From a bacterium (GTDB lineage Bacteria; Patescibacteriota; Minisyncoccia; Minisyncoccales; CG1-02-41-26), in contig JAGYMG010000033.1 in assembly GCA_018400675.1 (NCBI GenBank), positions 1 to 6,232 on the forward strand: DNA of 6,232 nucleotides. Direction: 5' to 3'. The notes beneath the pieces are model-generated. The model was not told the DNA's origin and made no database searches. It was given only the letters and a program-made list of their open reading frames with translations. Both the position numbers and the translations under genes were made by a program. Positions 1 to 4,796 of the stretch are shown here, piece by piece (position 1 is the first letter of the stretch; every line of letters begins with the position of its first letter).

Positions 1-914
1 AGACCGCAGGTATTTTTGAGGAAGAAAGGAAAAGAGCTTTACCGGCTTATGTCCAGAAGATAGGAGTTATTACTTCTTTAAAGGGAGCAGTTATTGCTGA
101 TTTTTCCAATAATCTGAAACAGCATGGTTTTAACGTAAAGATGATTGATTCCCGGGTTGAAGGTCAGGCAGCAGTCAATGACCTATTAGCGTCAGTAAAG
201 ACATTCAAGAAAAAAGACATTGAATTATTGGTTATTATGCGAGGCGGTGGCTCTTTGGAATCAATGCAGGCATTTAATAACGAATATTTAGTCAGGGAAC
301 TGGCAGGCTTTCCTGTGCCGGTACTAACCGGTATAGGTCACCATAAAGACGAACCTTTAGCCGCTATGGCTGCTGATAAGTCTGTTTCTACCCCAACAGC
401 TGTGGCCAATATTATTAACCAGCCCTGGATGGCCGCCGGTTTCCTCCTGAAAGAATCCCGGAAGGATATTTTTGATAATTACCAGGAGGTTCTCCGGGAA
501 GCGGATAATCTGATAGTCAGGACAACGAATTTGGCTTCTGAAGCTAAAAATTTAGTTAGAGAAAAATATAAAAAAATAGAAAATCAATTTTTTAGCGGTC
601 TCCAGAATTTCAAGCATATTATTTCTAGTCAGCAATACTTTTTGGAAAATAATTTTAAAGTCTGTCTGGCCGGTTTTGATGCTTTGCTTCTGAGAGTCAG
701 TCAGGCAGTTAGGGAATACAATAGGATGGTTAGGTTAAATAACCCCAAGAGACAATTGGAGCTGGGTTATAGCATTATTACCCGAGGAAAGACTATAATT
801 AAAAGAGTAAAAGATGTTAAGATTGGAGAAGAACTTAAAATCAGGATTATCGATGGGATAATCAATTCAAAGGTTAAAGATTTTAATAAATTAAAGGAAA
901 AAGATAATGGCTAA
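1..914 (+). CDS. xseA: Exonuclease VII large subunit XseA, 5'-truncated by window edge
   Basis: Catalytic large subunit of exonuclease VII, a cytoplasmic metal-independent nuclease that cuts single-stranded DNA to acid-soluble oligonucleotides and acts in repair with XseB. The open frame reads in from the left edge (first full codon at 3) with no start, giving 303 visible residues. The family is usually 400-450 residues, so the N-terminal OB-fold is mostly missing. Family motifs seen, numbered from the first visible residue: LPAYVQKIGVITS (14-26), VIMRGGGSLE (77-86) and LTGIGHHKDEPLAAMAADK (108-126) leading into STPTAVA. A charged, coiled-coil-prone stretch follows (about 145-240), then the C-terminal block LELGYSIITRGKTI. 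The ATG at 141 is internal: conserved sequence runs upstream of it. The GIGHHKDEPL form differs from the GVGHETD form of most bacteria. The end overlaps xseB by 8 nt, so translation is probably coupled. Confidence 0.95.
   Translation, partial: TAGIFEEERKRALPAYVQKIGVITSLKGAVIADFSNNLKQHGFNVKMIDSRVEGQAAVNDLLASVKTFKKKDIELLVIMRGGGSLESMQAFNNEYLVRELAGFPVPVLTGIGHHKDEPLAAMAADKSVSTPTAVANIINQPWMAAGFLLKESRKDIFDNYQEVLREADNLIVRTTNLASEAKNLVREKYKKIENQFFSGLQNFKHIISSQQYFLENNFKVCLAGFDALLLRVSQAVREYNRMVRLNNPKRQLELGYSIITRGKTIIKRVKDVKIGEELKIRIIDGIINSKVKDFNKLKEKDNG
893..898 (+). promoter_or_regulatory. Ribosome binding site of xseB
   Basis: AAAGGA lies inside the last codons of xseA, 8 nt before the xseB ATG at 907. 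The good spacing supports that start over any later one and fits translational coupling to xseA. Confidence 0.6.
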
Positions 915-1146
915 AGAAAACAACCAAAATTTAGATGCTAATCTTAAAAAACTTTCTCTTATCGCTAAAGAGTTTGAAAATCAAGAAGGGATTAATATCG
1001 AAGAGAGTTTAAAAAAGGTTAAGGAAGCTGTAGCTTTACTAAAAGCTAGCCGGAAGAGGCTTGAGGAAGTTGAGAATGAGTTTGAGGAAATTAAGAAAGA
1101 GGTGGAAACAGAAGAGAAAGAAGAGAAAGAAGAGAAAGAAGAGTAA
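907..1146 (+). CDS. xseB: Exonuclease VII small subunit XseB
   Basis: Small, helical subunit of exonuclease VII; several copies bind each XseA along its coiled-coil arm and are needed for activity. The 79-residue length fits the family (about 60-85). The core shows the expected pattern: LKKLSLIAKEFE (13-24), GINIEESLKKVKEAVALLK (28-46, equivalent to the common 'LSLEESLELYEEGVAL' segment), then SRKRLEEVENEFEEIKKEVE. The last dozen residues are an acidic EEK repeat, likely a disordered tail and not part of the fold. The gene starts within the end of xseA (8-nt overlap, ATGGCTAA) and has a reasonable AAAGGA site. The position directly after xseA is the classic arrangement. Three nucleotides separate it from the next gene. 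Confidence 0.9.
   Translation: MAKENNQNLDANLKKLSLIAKEFENQEGINIEESLKKVKEAVALLKASRKRLEEVENEFEEIKKEVETEEKEEKEEKEE
1111..1143 (+). repeat. 9-nt tandem repeat in the 3' end of xseB
   Basis: GAAGAGAAA occurs three times in exact tandem (1111-1137), followed by a partial fourth copy GAAGAG, directly before the xseB stop codon. It encodes an (EEK)n tail. Because the unit is a multiple of three, gain or loss of copies would change tail length without breaking the frame. Confidence 0.9.
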
Positions 1147-1149
1147 GGC

Positions 1150-1377
1150 ATGCGGGTGATAAAGATATATTGTCAGCAGTGCGGGGCTTTACTCTATCAC
1201 TATCGCAAAGCCAAGCCAGGTCATTTAGTTAAGTGCTATCAGGATATGATTGTTAAGGATTTTACCCAGGGAGATTTGAAATGTCCTCGATGCGGTCAGC
1301 AGTTTGCCCGAAAAAAGATAATCCATAACCGGCCGGCTCACAAAATTATTCAGGGCAAGGTTTATAGCAGGCGTTGA
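1150..1377 (+). CDS. Small zinc-ribbon protein, conserved hypothetical
   Basis: A 75-residue basic protein with two CxxC pairs, C8-C11 (CQQC) and C45-C48 (CPRC), plus C29. This is the pattern of a zinc ribbon binding one Zn ion with four cysteines. The C-terminus HNRPAHKIIQGKVYSRR is reminiscent of small uncharacterised zinc-ribbon proteins I have seen in Patescibacteria and other bacteria; no activity is known to me. A role in nucleic acid or ribosome binding is only a guess from the basic, zinc-ribbon character. It starts 3 nt after the xseB stop, with no well-spaced Shine-Dalgarno (AAGG at 1145-1148 is too close to the ATG), so it is probably translated by coupling and belongs to the xseAB transcript. 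It ends with TGA, and the cluster terminator follows within 20 nt. Confidence 0.8.
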   Translation: MRVIKIYCQQCGALLYHYRKAKPGHLVKCYQDMIVKDFTQGDLKCPRCGQQFARKKIIHNRPAHKIIQGKVYSRR

Positions 1378-1396
1378 GAAAACAAGGAATCCAACT

Positions 1397-1427
1397 AAAA
1401 AGCAGGGGAAAGCCCCTGCTTTTTTTT
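1397..1427. terminator. Bidirectional intrinsic terminator between zinc-ribbon and RRM genes
   Basis: A perfect 8-bp stem AGCAGGGG (1401-1408) / CCCCTGCT (1413-1420) has a 4-nt loop AAAG. An A-tract precedes it and an unbroken run of 8 T ends at 1427. The A-tract gives a T-tract on the other strand, so the hairpin can stop both the xse cluster (+) and the convergent RRM gene (-). Confidence 0.92.
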
Positions 1428-1449
1428 GATAAACCTTAATCTCTAATGA

Positions 1450-1716
1450 TTAAAAATCATTACGAGGTTTCATAGGTTTAGCTTCATCAACAACAATGGT
1501 CCGTCCTCCTACTTCTTTCTTGTTGAACATTTCTACTGCTTTCTTTGCTTCATCTTCACTAGACATTTCCACAAAACCAAAACCCTTTGAACGACCAGAC
1601 ATCTTATCTTGAATGATAGATGCTGATTCAACGGTTCCGGCTTCGGCAAACATCTCTTCTAACTCTGCTTCAGTAGTGCTGTAGGGAAGACTGCCAACGT
1701 ATAATTTTTTAGCCAT
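1450..1716 (-). CDS. Single-RRM RNA-binding protein
   Basis: An 88-residue protein that is almost entirely one RNA recognition motif (beta-alpha-beta-beta-alpha-beta). RNP2 is LYVGSL (residues 5-10) and RNP1 is KGFGFVEM (44-51), keeping the two aromatic residues that stack on RNA bases; the last RNP1 position is Met where Phe/Tyr is common. The usual QDKMSGRSKGFGFV loop region is present. There is no glycine-rich tail, only a short PMKPRNDF end. In cyanobacteria such proteins (Rbp family) bind RNA and some respond to cold; here the target is unknown. The start MAKKLYVGSLPYS matches the family start. AAGGAA abuts the ATG with only about 1 nt of spacing, which is unusually close. The gene is monocistronic, with its own promoter, a long structured leader and a shared terminator. 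Confidence 0.93.
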   Translation of the reverse strand: MAKKLYVGSLPYSTTEAELEEMFAEAGTVESASIIQDKMSGRSKGFGFVEMSSEDEAKKAVEMFNKKEVGGRTIVVDEAKPMKPRNDF

Positions 1717-1845
1717 TTCCTTATATGAATTATTTATGTAAGCCGACTATTCTCACCTTAATGTTTCTCTTTTAAGCCGTGAGGCTTCTAACTTACACTA
1801 ACTCGTATAAGGAGAGAGAAATTAACTGAGAACACTTACGATACA
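1717..1845 (-). promoter_or_regulatory. Structured 5' leader of the RRM gene that can bury the RBS
   Basis: About 130 nt lie between the predicted transcript start and the ATG. On the minus-strand RNA, bases 1813-1799 pair with 1732-1718 at 14 of 15 positions (one C/A mismatch at 1805/1726, one G-U), and the second arm contains the AAGGA next to the start codon. Inside, 1798-1792 pairs with 1742-1736 (7 bp, one G-U), separated from the outer helix by a 3-nt bulge. Inside that sits a small hairpin AAGCC-UCAC-GGCUU (1787-1774). The upstream segment UGUUCUCA can alternatively pair with UGAGAAUA in the same leader. The pairings are read from the sequence. A switch role (thermosensor, autoregulation by the RRM protein, or ligand) is inference; I do not recognise a known riboswitch class. 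Confidence 0.55.
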
Positions 1846-1851
1846 GATTGA

Positions 1852-1879
1852 ATTATAGCTTATTAGCTAAAAAAGTCAA
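1852..1879 (-). promoter_or_regulatory. Sigma70-type promoter of the RRM gene
   Basis: On the minus strand TTGACT (1879-1874, 5 of 6 to consensus) and a perfect TATAAT (1857-1852) are separated by 16 nt. Transcription should start near 1845. TAGCT occurs three times in this region on the plus strand (1856, 1864, 1880), at 8- and 16-nt spacings. Confidence 0.75.
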
Positions 1880-1890
1880 TAGCTGGCTAA

Positions 1891-1920
1891 TTACTATGTT
1901 TTATTTTTAATCCTTATAGT
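1891..1920 (+). promoter_or_regulatory. Weak candidate promoter for the Gmad2-domain gene
   Basis: TATAGT (1915-1920, 5 of 6) has only a poor -35 candidate, TTACTA (1891-1896), 18 nt upstream. It is placed correctly, between the divergent RRM promoter and the ribosome site at 1927, but the match is weak. A transcript from it would start close to the Shine-Dalgarno. Confidence 0.3.
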
Positions 1921-1926
1921 AAAATA

Positions 1927-1935
1927 AAGGAGGAG
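1927..1935 (+). promoter_or_regulatory. Strong but distant Shine-Dalgarno of the Gmad2-domain gene
   Basis: AAGGAGGAG is the best Shine-Dalgarno in the window, yet it lies 15 nt before the TTG at 1951 and 24 nt before the in-frame ATG at 1960. An in-frame TAA at 1945-1947 rules out any start closer to it. It favours TTG at 1951 over ATG at 1960, but neither spacing is normal. Confidence 0.5.
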
Positions 1936-1950
1936 TTAATTAAATAATTA

Positions 1951-3123
1951 TTGGATTATATGTCTAAGGTCACAATTTTTTTAGTAGTCTTGCTCGTTGC
2001 TATAGGAGGTATTATCTATTGGCAGTATCAAAAACTGGGCCAGCAAGAAATAGCCAGAAGTTTTGAAGAATGTTTGGCCAAAGGATATACAGTCTTAGAA
2101 TCTTATCCTCGTCAGTGTGTGACGCCGGATGGAGAAATATTTGTTGAAACACTGCCTGACAAAGAAGAAGCTTGCCTCTACTCAGGGGGCACCGTTGCGA
2201 CAGCCCTTTGCTGTCAATCAACCAGTGATTTCCCCAACCTTTGTATTGTCGGAGCTTGCGGTTGTTCCCCTGACAACAGTCATGAGATAAAAATATGCGA
2301 TTGTGGTCAGGATAGATGTTTTAATGGAGAGGAGTGTGTTGCTCTTTCCTCAGGCAGCGGTCTACCTGTGGGGGACGATGCTCTCAACAGCACATATCTT
2401 ATTGAAGGAGAGCCTGTTAGCCTAACAGATGGCTATTCAGAAGCAGCAGTAGCTCCCGGTTCAGCCAGTAAAATAATAACCCAGGTTGTGGGAGATGTGG
2501 TGAGAGGAGATATTAATAATGACGGACGCGAAGACGCTCTTCTTTTCCTCTCCTATGACTCCGCTGGCACGGGCACATTTTATTATTTGGTGGTGGCTCT
2601 TAAAATAAGAGATGGATACCAAGGAACCAATGGCATTTTTTTGGGAGACAGAATATCACCGCAATCAATATCTCTGAAGGATAATGTTATTATGGTTAAT
2701 TATCTTGAGAGAGGGGATGGAGAATCAATGTCAGCAGAGCCTTCTCTGGAAAAGACAAAAAAAGTTATCTTGAACAATGGCCGCTTAGCTGAGATTGCTG
2801 GTAATGACTTGATAGAAGTCTATAATCCACTTATGGGAGGAACCATATCAAGTCCTCTTGTTATAACAGGTGAGGCCCGGGGTAATTGGTATTTTGAAGC
2901 TGATTTCCCGATTGTTTTAGTTGATTGGGATGGCTTAATAATTGCTGAAGCTATTGCTCAGGCTCAAGACGATTGGATGACAGAAGACTTTGTTCCTTTT
3001 AGAGCCACAATCGAATTTGAGCAACCAGAGTTTGGCGACAGGGGAACACTCATTCTTAGAAAGGATAATCCGTCAGGGTTGCCCGAAAATGATGATGCCT
3101 TAGAAATTCCAATATTTTTTTAA
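1951..3123 (+). CDS. Exported cysteine-rich protein with FG-GAP-like repeat and C-terminal Gmad2 domain
   Basis: Residues 7-25 form one hydrophobic segment, a membrane anchor or uncleaved signal, so the rest faces outside. Residues 41-129 carry 11 cysteines (CC at 87-88, CxC at 103-105 and 116-118) and a CLAKGYTVLESYPRQCVTPD block of a type I recall from CPR exported proteins. Residues 145-285 form a second domain around DINNDGRED (187-195), a calcium-loop motif of the FG-GAP/VCBS kind, followed by GTFYYLVVAL. Residues 290-390 match Gmad2, an immunoglobulin-like domain found in spore germination and other surface proteins: SPLVITGEARGNWYFEADFP, then DDWMTEDFVPF and DNPSGLPENDDALEIPIFF. Function is unknown; binding at the cell surface is a guess. 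The start is TTG 1951 or ATG 1960. Operon partners are not evident. Confidence 0.85.
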   Translation: MDYMSKVTIFLVVLLVAIGGIIYWQYQKLGQQEIARSFEECLAKGYTVLESYPRQCVTPDGEIFVETLPDKEEACLYSGGTVATALCCQSTSDFPNLCIVGACGCSPDNSHEIKICDCGQDRCFNGEECVALSSGSGLPVGDDALNSTYLIEGEPVSLTDGYSEAAVAPGSASKIITQVVGDVVRGDINNDGREDALLFLSYDSAGTGTFYYLVVALKIRDGYQGTNGIFLGDRISPQSISLKDNVIMVNYLERGDGESMSAEPSLEKTKKVILNNGRLAEIAGNDLIEVYNPLMGGTISSPLVITGEARGNWYFEADFPIVLVDWDGLIIAEAIAQAQDDWMTEDFVPFRATIEFEQPEFGDRGTLILRKDNPSGLPENDDALEIPIFF

Positions 3124-3131
3124 CCAGCTTA

Positions 3132-3159
3132 TTGACAATATTTTTTATTAATCAATAAT
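3132..3159 (+). promoter_or_regulatory. Near-consensus sigma70 promoter driving the 3124-3300 intergenic region
   Basis: A perfect TTGACA (3132-3137), a 16-nt spacer and AATAAT (3154-3159, 5 of 6) point to a start at about 3166. No convincing protein gene follows on this strand before two hairpin terminators, so this promoter appears to serve a short RNA. It begins only 9 nt after the stop codon of the Gmad2-domain gene. Confidence 0.6.
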
Positions 3160-3203
3160 AAAAATAGAGAGGTTCTGTGGAGAGTCGAATCCAGTCATCT
3201 CTC

Positions 3204-3225
3204 GTAAAAAAACGGTTTAACCGTT
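3204..3225 (-). terminator. Possible secondary minus-strand terminator
   Basis: Read on the minus strand, AACGG-TTAAA-CCGTT (3225-3211) runs into a T-tract (T7 counting the last stem bases, 3212-3206). The stem is short (5 bp, 7 if the loop closes). It could back up the stronger terminator at 3294-3335 for the PPC gene. On the plus strand the same bases form the middle hairpin of the candidate small RNA. Confidence 0.3.
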
Positions 3226-3263
3226 CCTCAAATGCCAAAGAAAAAGAAAAAGAAATAATCTCA

Positions 3264-3296
3264 AGAGCCGCTATGTTATATAGCGGCTTTCTCTTT
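3264..3296 (+). terminator. Hairpin terminator at the 3' end of the candidate small RNA
   Basis: A perfect 8-bp stem GCCGCTAT (3267-3274) / ATAGCGGC (3280-3287) with a 5-nt loop can be extended by three weaker pairs. It is followed by TTTCTCTTT, a U-rich but interrupted tail. Confidence 0.65.
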
Positions 3297-3335
3297 AAAC
3301 AAAAAACCCCGATTCCCTCGGGGTTTTTGTTTAAA
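3294..3335. terminator. Strong bidirectional intrinsic terminator
   Basis: The arms at 3294-3312 and 3318-3335 pair over 18 bp with one bulged A and a TTCCC loop. The core is CCCCGA/TCGGGG, flanked by A-rich and T-rich arms, so either strand ends in a T-tract. It separates the rightward Gmad2/small-RNA unit from the leftward PPC gene. Confidence 0.88.
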
Positions 3336-3443
3336 ATATCGAGAAGACTGTTTAATCACTACCAATAATTCTTACTCTTTCTCGAGCTGTGCTATTGGTT
3401 TAAACGAGTGTTTTCTTCCAAAAATTATTCTTCCAGGGAAGCT
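3336..3443. other. Non-coding remainder of the intergenic gap, 3' side of the PPC gene
   Basis: There is no gene here. It holds two overlapping inverted repeats: ACCAATA (3361-3367) with TATTGGT (3393-3399), and TCGAGAA (3339-3345) with TTCTCGA (3379-3385). They interleave, so both could form together only as a pseudoknot. On the minus strand this is the 3' untranslated region of the PPC gene before its terminator. I see no further signal. Confidence 0.5.
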
Positions 3444-3863
3444 TTACTCCATTAAATTAAGACCAGTCTCTGGATCGTATTCCCTGCTAATTGGATCTTC
3501 AAATTTTTCTAAGATTATCTCGCAGGTAGCTGAAATGGTCATTGCTTCAATGTGTCCAGCAATGGTTTCAAAATTACTCTTGCTGAAACTGCCATGGCTG
3601 TGGATAATAATCTTATTTTCCATAGAGCCTATATTGCCCAGGAGACTAATAATCTCCAATTTATCATTGAATTCTTTTTTCTGATATTCCTTATTCTCTA
3701 CATCATACCAGGCTAGCTTTACTTTATTCACAGCCCCGAGGCCATAGAAATAAGCGGATCTGATATTTTCCTCTTCAGCAAAACCCTTTAAGCCTGCCAT
3801 TACCTCTTCTCCTCTGTCAAAACGCAGGATGTATTTATTGTTGTTTTTTAATATTATTTTCAT
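3444..3863 (-). CDS. PPC/DUF296 domain protein
   Basis: A 139-residue protein consisting of one PPC (DUF296) domain, a family that forms trimers and is fused to AT-hooks in plant AHL proteins but stands alone in bacteria. Family features: YILRFDRGEEVMAGLKGFAE near the N-terminus (11-30), SAYFYGLGAV (36-45), and HSHGSF with a later GH, giving H88, H90 and H104. The equivalent histidines are conserved in bacterial members and may bind a metal. DNA binding or an enzymatic role is not established for bacterial members. The frame is open up to a TTG at 3929, but the extra 22 residues are AT-rich filler and the family match begins at the ATG at 3863, so I chose that. There is no Shine-Dalgarno; a perfect -10 box ends 7 nt before the ATG, so a leaderless mRNA is likely. 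It is transcribed away from the coiled-coil gene. Confidence 0.88.
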   Translation of the reverse strand: MKIILKNNNKYILRFDRGEEVMAGLKGFAEEENIRSAYFYGLGAVNKVKLAWYDVENKEYQKKEFNDKLEIISLLGNIGSMENKIIIHSHGSFSKSNFETIAGHIEAMTISATCEIILEKFEDPISREYDPETGLNLME

Positions 3864-3870
3864 ATATTTT

Positions 3871-3900
3871 ATTATATAAAAGATATCTAGAAAATGAAAA
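3871..3900 (-). promoter_or_regulatory. Promoter of the PPC gene, predicting a leaderless mRNA
   Basis: On the minus strand a perfect TATAAT (3876-3871) lies 7 nt before the ATG, with TTTTCA (3900-3895, 4 of 6) 18 nt further upstream. The expected start site coincides with the A of the start codon (3863) or the base before it. Confidence 0.5.
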
Positions 3901-3907
3901 TATTTTT

Positions 3908-3916
3908 TGTTATAAT
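3908..3916 (+). promoter_or_regulatory. Extended -10 promoter of the secreted coiled-coil gene
   Basis: TGTTATAAT is a perfect extended -10 element (TG-n-TATAAT). No good -35 is visible, which extended -10 promoters tolerate. The expected start near 3923 leaves a leader of about 43 nt, A-rich and without a Shine-Dalgarno, before the ATG at 3966. It lies back-to-back with the PPC promoter. Confidence 0.5.
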
Positions 3917-3965
3917 TAATTATCAGCAAAAAAGTCGAGTTTTAAAATAAACAATAAATAAAAAT

Positions 3966-4712
3966 ATGAAAAAGATATTTGTTATTTCTTTAGTCTTCAT
4001 GTTCTCTCTCTTTTCGCTTGCCTTAATTGCTGATGCTCAAAATGAAAATGCTCCTGGCGTTCAAAGTGGTGATCAGGGGCAGACCGGGGGAGATAATGAA
4101 GATGGTGGTCAAGGAGAAGCAGTTCAAACCTGGCAAGAAATTCAGAACCAAGGGGAAGAAACTAACCTTGTTATTTCTCAGCAAATAAGAGAAAGAGTCA
4201 ATAATGCCACTACCTTGAGGGATGTAATTCAGGAAAGAAGGCAAGAAATGAATCAAGAAATGGCTACATTTAAGAGCAAGGTGGCAGAATCGGTCTATGC
4301 CAATCAAAATAAAGTGAGGCTAGCCGTTCATTCTCTCTTGGCTATGGAAGATTTGGTTGGTGGAATAGGATCCCAAGTGTCTGAGATAGCTCGGGAATTT
4401 GATAATGCTGTTCAAGCTACTATTGAAACTGAAGAGAAAGTAAAAGAAAGAAGCAGGATATTAAGATTTTTCCTGGGGGCTGACCAAGAAGTAGTCCAAG
4501 AGATGGAGCAAGTAGTTAATCAGAACAGATCAAGAATTTTAGAGCTAAAACAGCTAAAAGAAGAATGCGGATGCGAAGAAGAGGTTAAGAATATTTTTCA
4601 AGAACAGGTAGAGAATATGGAAGAAGAGCAGAATAGACTCCAACAATTAATCGAAGAGGAGAAAGGCGCTAGAGGTATCTGGGGATGGATTACGGGTCTT
4701 TTTGGACGTTAA
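3966..4712 (+). CDS. Secreted coiled-coil protein, conserved hypothetical
   Basis: A 248-residue protein whose function I do not recognise. Residues 1-24 form a clear signal peptide (MKK, hydrophobic core, ADA before the predicted cut at 24/25). Residues 26-55 are Gly/Asp/Gln-rich and probably disordered. From about 60 to 232 the chain is Glu/Gln/Lys/Arg-rich and helical with heptad-like spacing, interrupted by a hydrophobic segment HSLLAMEDLVGGIGSQV (122-138) and by a short FFLGAD turn near 168. A CGC pair (C201, C203) could form a disulfide or bind metal. The end, GIWGWITGLFGR, is a Trp-rich hydrophobic tip that could touch the membrane. Similar exported proteins occur, to my recollection, in Parcubacteria genomes without an assigned function. 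It is monocistronic: own -10 box upstream and a terminator directly after. The start is fixed by the signal peptide although there is no Shine-Dalgarno. Confidence 0.82.
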   Translation: MKKIFVISLVFMFSLFSLALIADAQNENAPGVQSGDQGQTGGDNEDGGQGEAVQTWQEIQNQGEETNLVISQQIRERVNNATTLRDVIQERRQEMNQEMATFKSKVAESVYANQNKVRLAVHSLLAMEDLVGGIGSQVSEIAREFDNAVQATIETEEKVKERSRILRFFLGADQEVVQEMEQVVNQNRSRILELKQLKEECGCEEEVKNIFQEQVENMEEEQNRLQQLIEEEKGARGIWGWITGLFGR

Positions 4713-4721
4713 TTTTTTAGC

Positions 4722-4765
4722 CAATAAAGAATCTCCCGCCTTATTCTTCGGGAGATTTTTTATTG
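4722..4765 (+). terminator. Intrinsic terminator after the coiled-coil gene
   Basis: A 17-bp stem (4722-4738 with 4749-4765, one G-T pair) has the GC-rich core TCTCCCG/CGGGAGA and a 10-nt loop. T6 follows the core at 4756-4761. It starts 10 nt after the stop codon, and its last bases overlap the -35 of the next promoter. Confidence 0.9.
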
Positions 4766-4790
4766 TAAAGAGTAAAGCGATTAGTATAAT
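4763..4790 (+). promoter_or_regulatory. Promoter of the transpeptidase gene, predicting a leaderless mRNA
   Basis: TTGTAA (4763-4768, 4 of 6), a 16-nt spacer and a perfect TATAAT (4785-4790). Only 6 nt separate the -10 box from the ATG at 4797, so transcription should begin at or next to the start codon. The AAAGGA directly touching the ATG cannot work as a Shine-Dalgarno at zero spacing. Confidence 0.65.
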
Positions 4791-4796
4791 AAAGGA

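Larger units (their letters stand above)
3166..3296 (+). ncRNA. Candidate small RNA of about 130 nt, unknown class
   Basis: The transcript is predicted from a near-consensus promoter upstream and a hairpin terminator at its 3' end. The 5' end folds into a two-part hairpin: 3167-3173 pairs with 3197-3203 (7 bp), and after an asymmetric internal loop TGGA (3178-3181) pairs with TCCA (3190-3193). A second hairpin is AACGG-TTTAA-CCGTT (3211-3225). A purine-rich single-stranded stretch (3238-3255) follows, then the terminator stem. An ATG at 3232 would encode only MPKKKKKK with no ribosome site. I do not recognise tRNA, tmRNA, 6S, SRP or RNase P RNA in it. It could also be a degraded gene or a short untranslated transcript. 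Confidence 0.4.

Noticed and set aside
2012..2221. Minus-strand frames at 2012-2221, 4023-4307, 4846-5073 and 5369-5572
   Set aside because: Antisense shadows of well-supported plus-strand genes, with no domain or ribosome site.
3166..3204. tRNA-like fragment (GTCGAATCC next to a short stem)
   Set aside because: The bases around the T-loop-like motif cannot form a 5-bp T stem, and no acceptor, D or anticodon arm is found at the right distance.
3184..3204. Minus-strand GGATTCGAC, the motif near the 5' end of tmRNA
   Set aside because: No matching 3' acceptor half or tag reading frame is found; the region downstream on that strand is the antisense of the Gmad2-domain gene.
3232..3258. Mini-ORF MPKKKKKK
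   Set aside because: Eight codons in a purine-rich tract with no ribosome site; more likely part of an untranslated RNA.
3177..3368. 63-codon plus-strand frame starting with GTG in the intergenic gap
   Set aside because: It runs through two hairpin terminators, has low-complexity content and no recognisable domain. The GTG lies only about 11 nt after the predicted transcript start.
3864..3929. 22-residue N-terminal extension of the PPC protein from a TTG
   Set aside because: It overlaps the promoter, is AT-rich and lies outside the family match; ATG 3863 is preferred.
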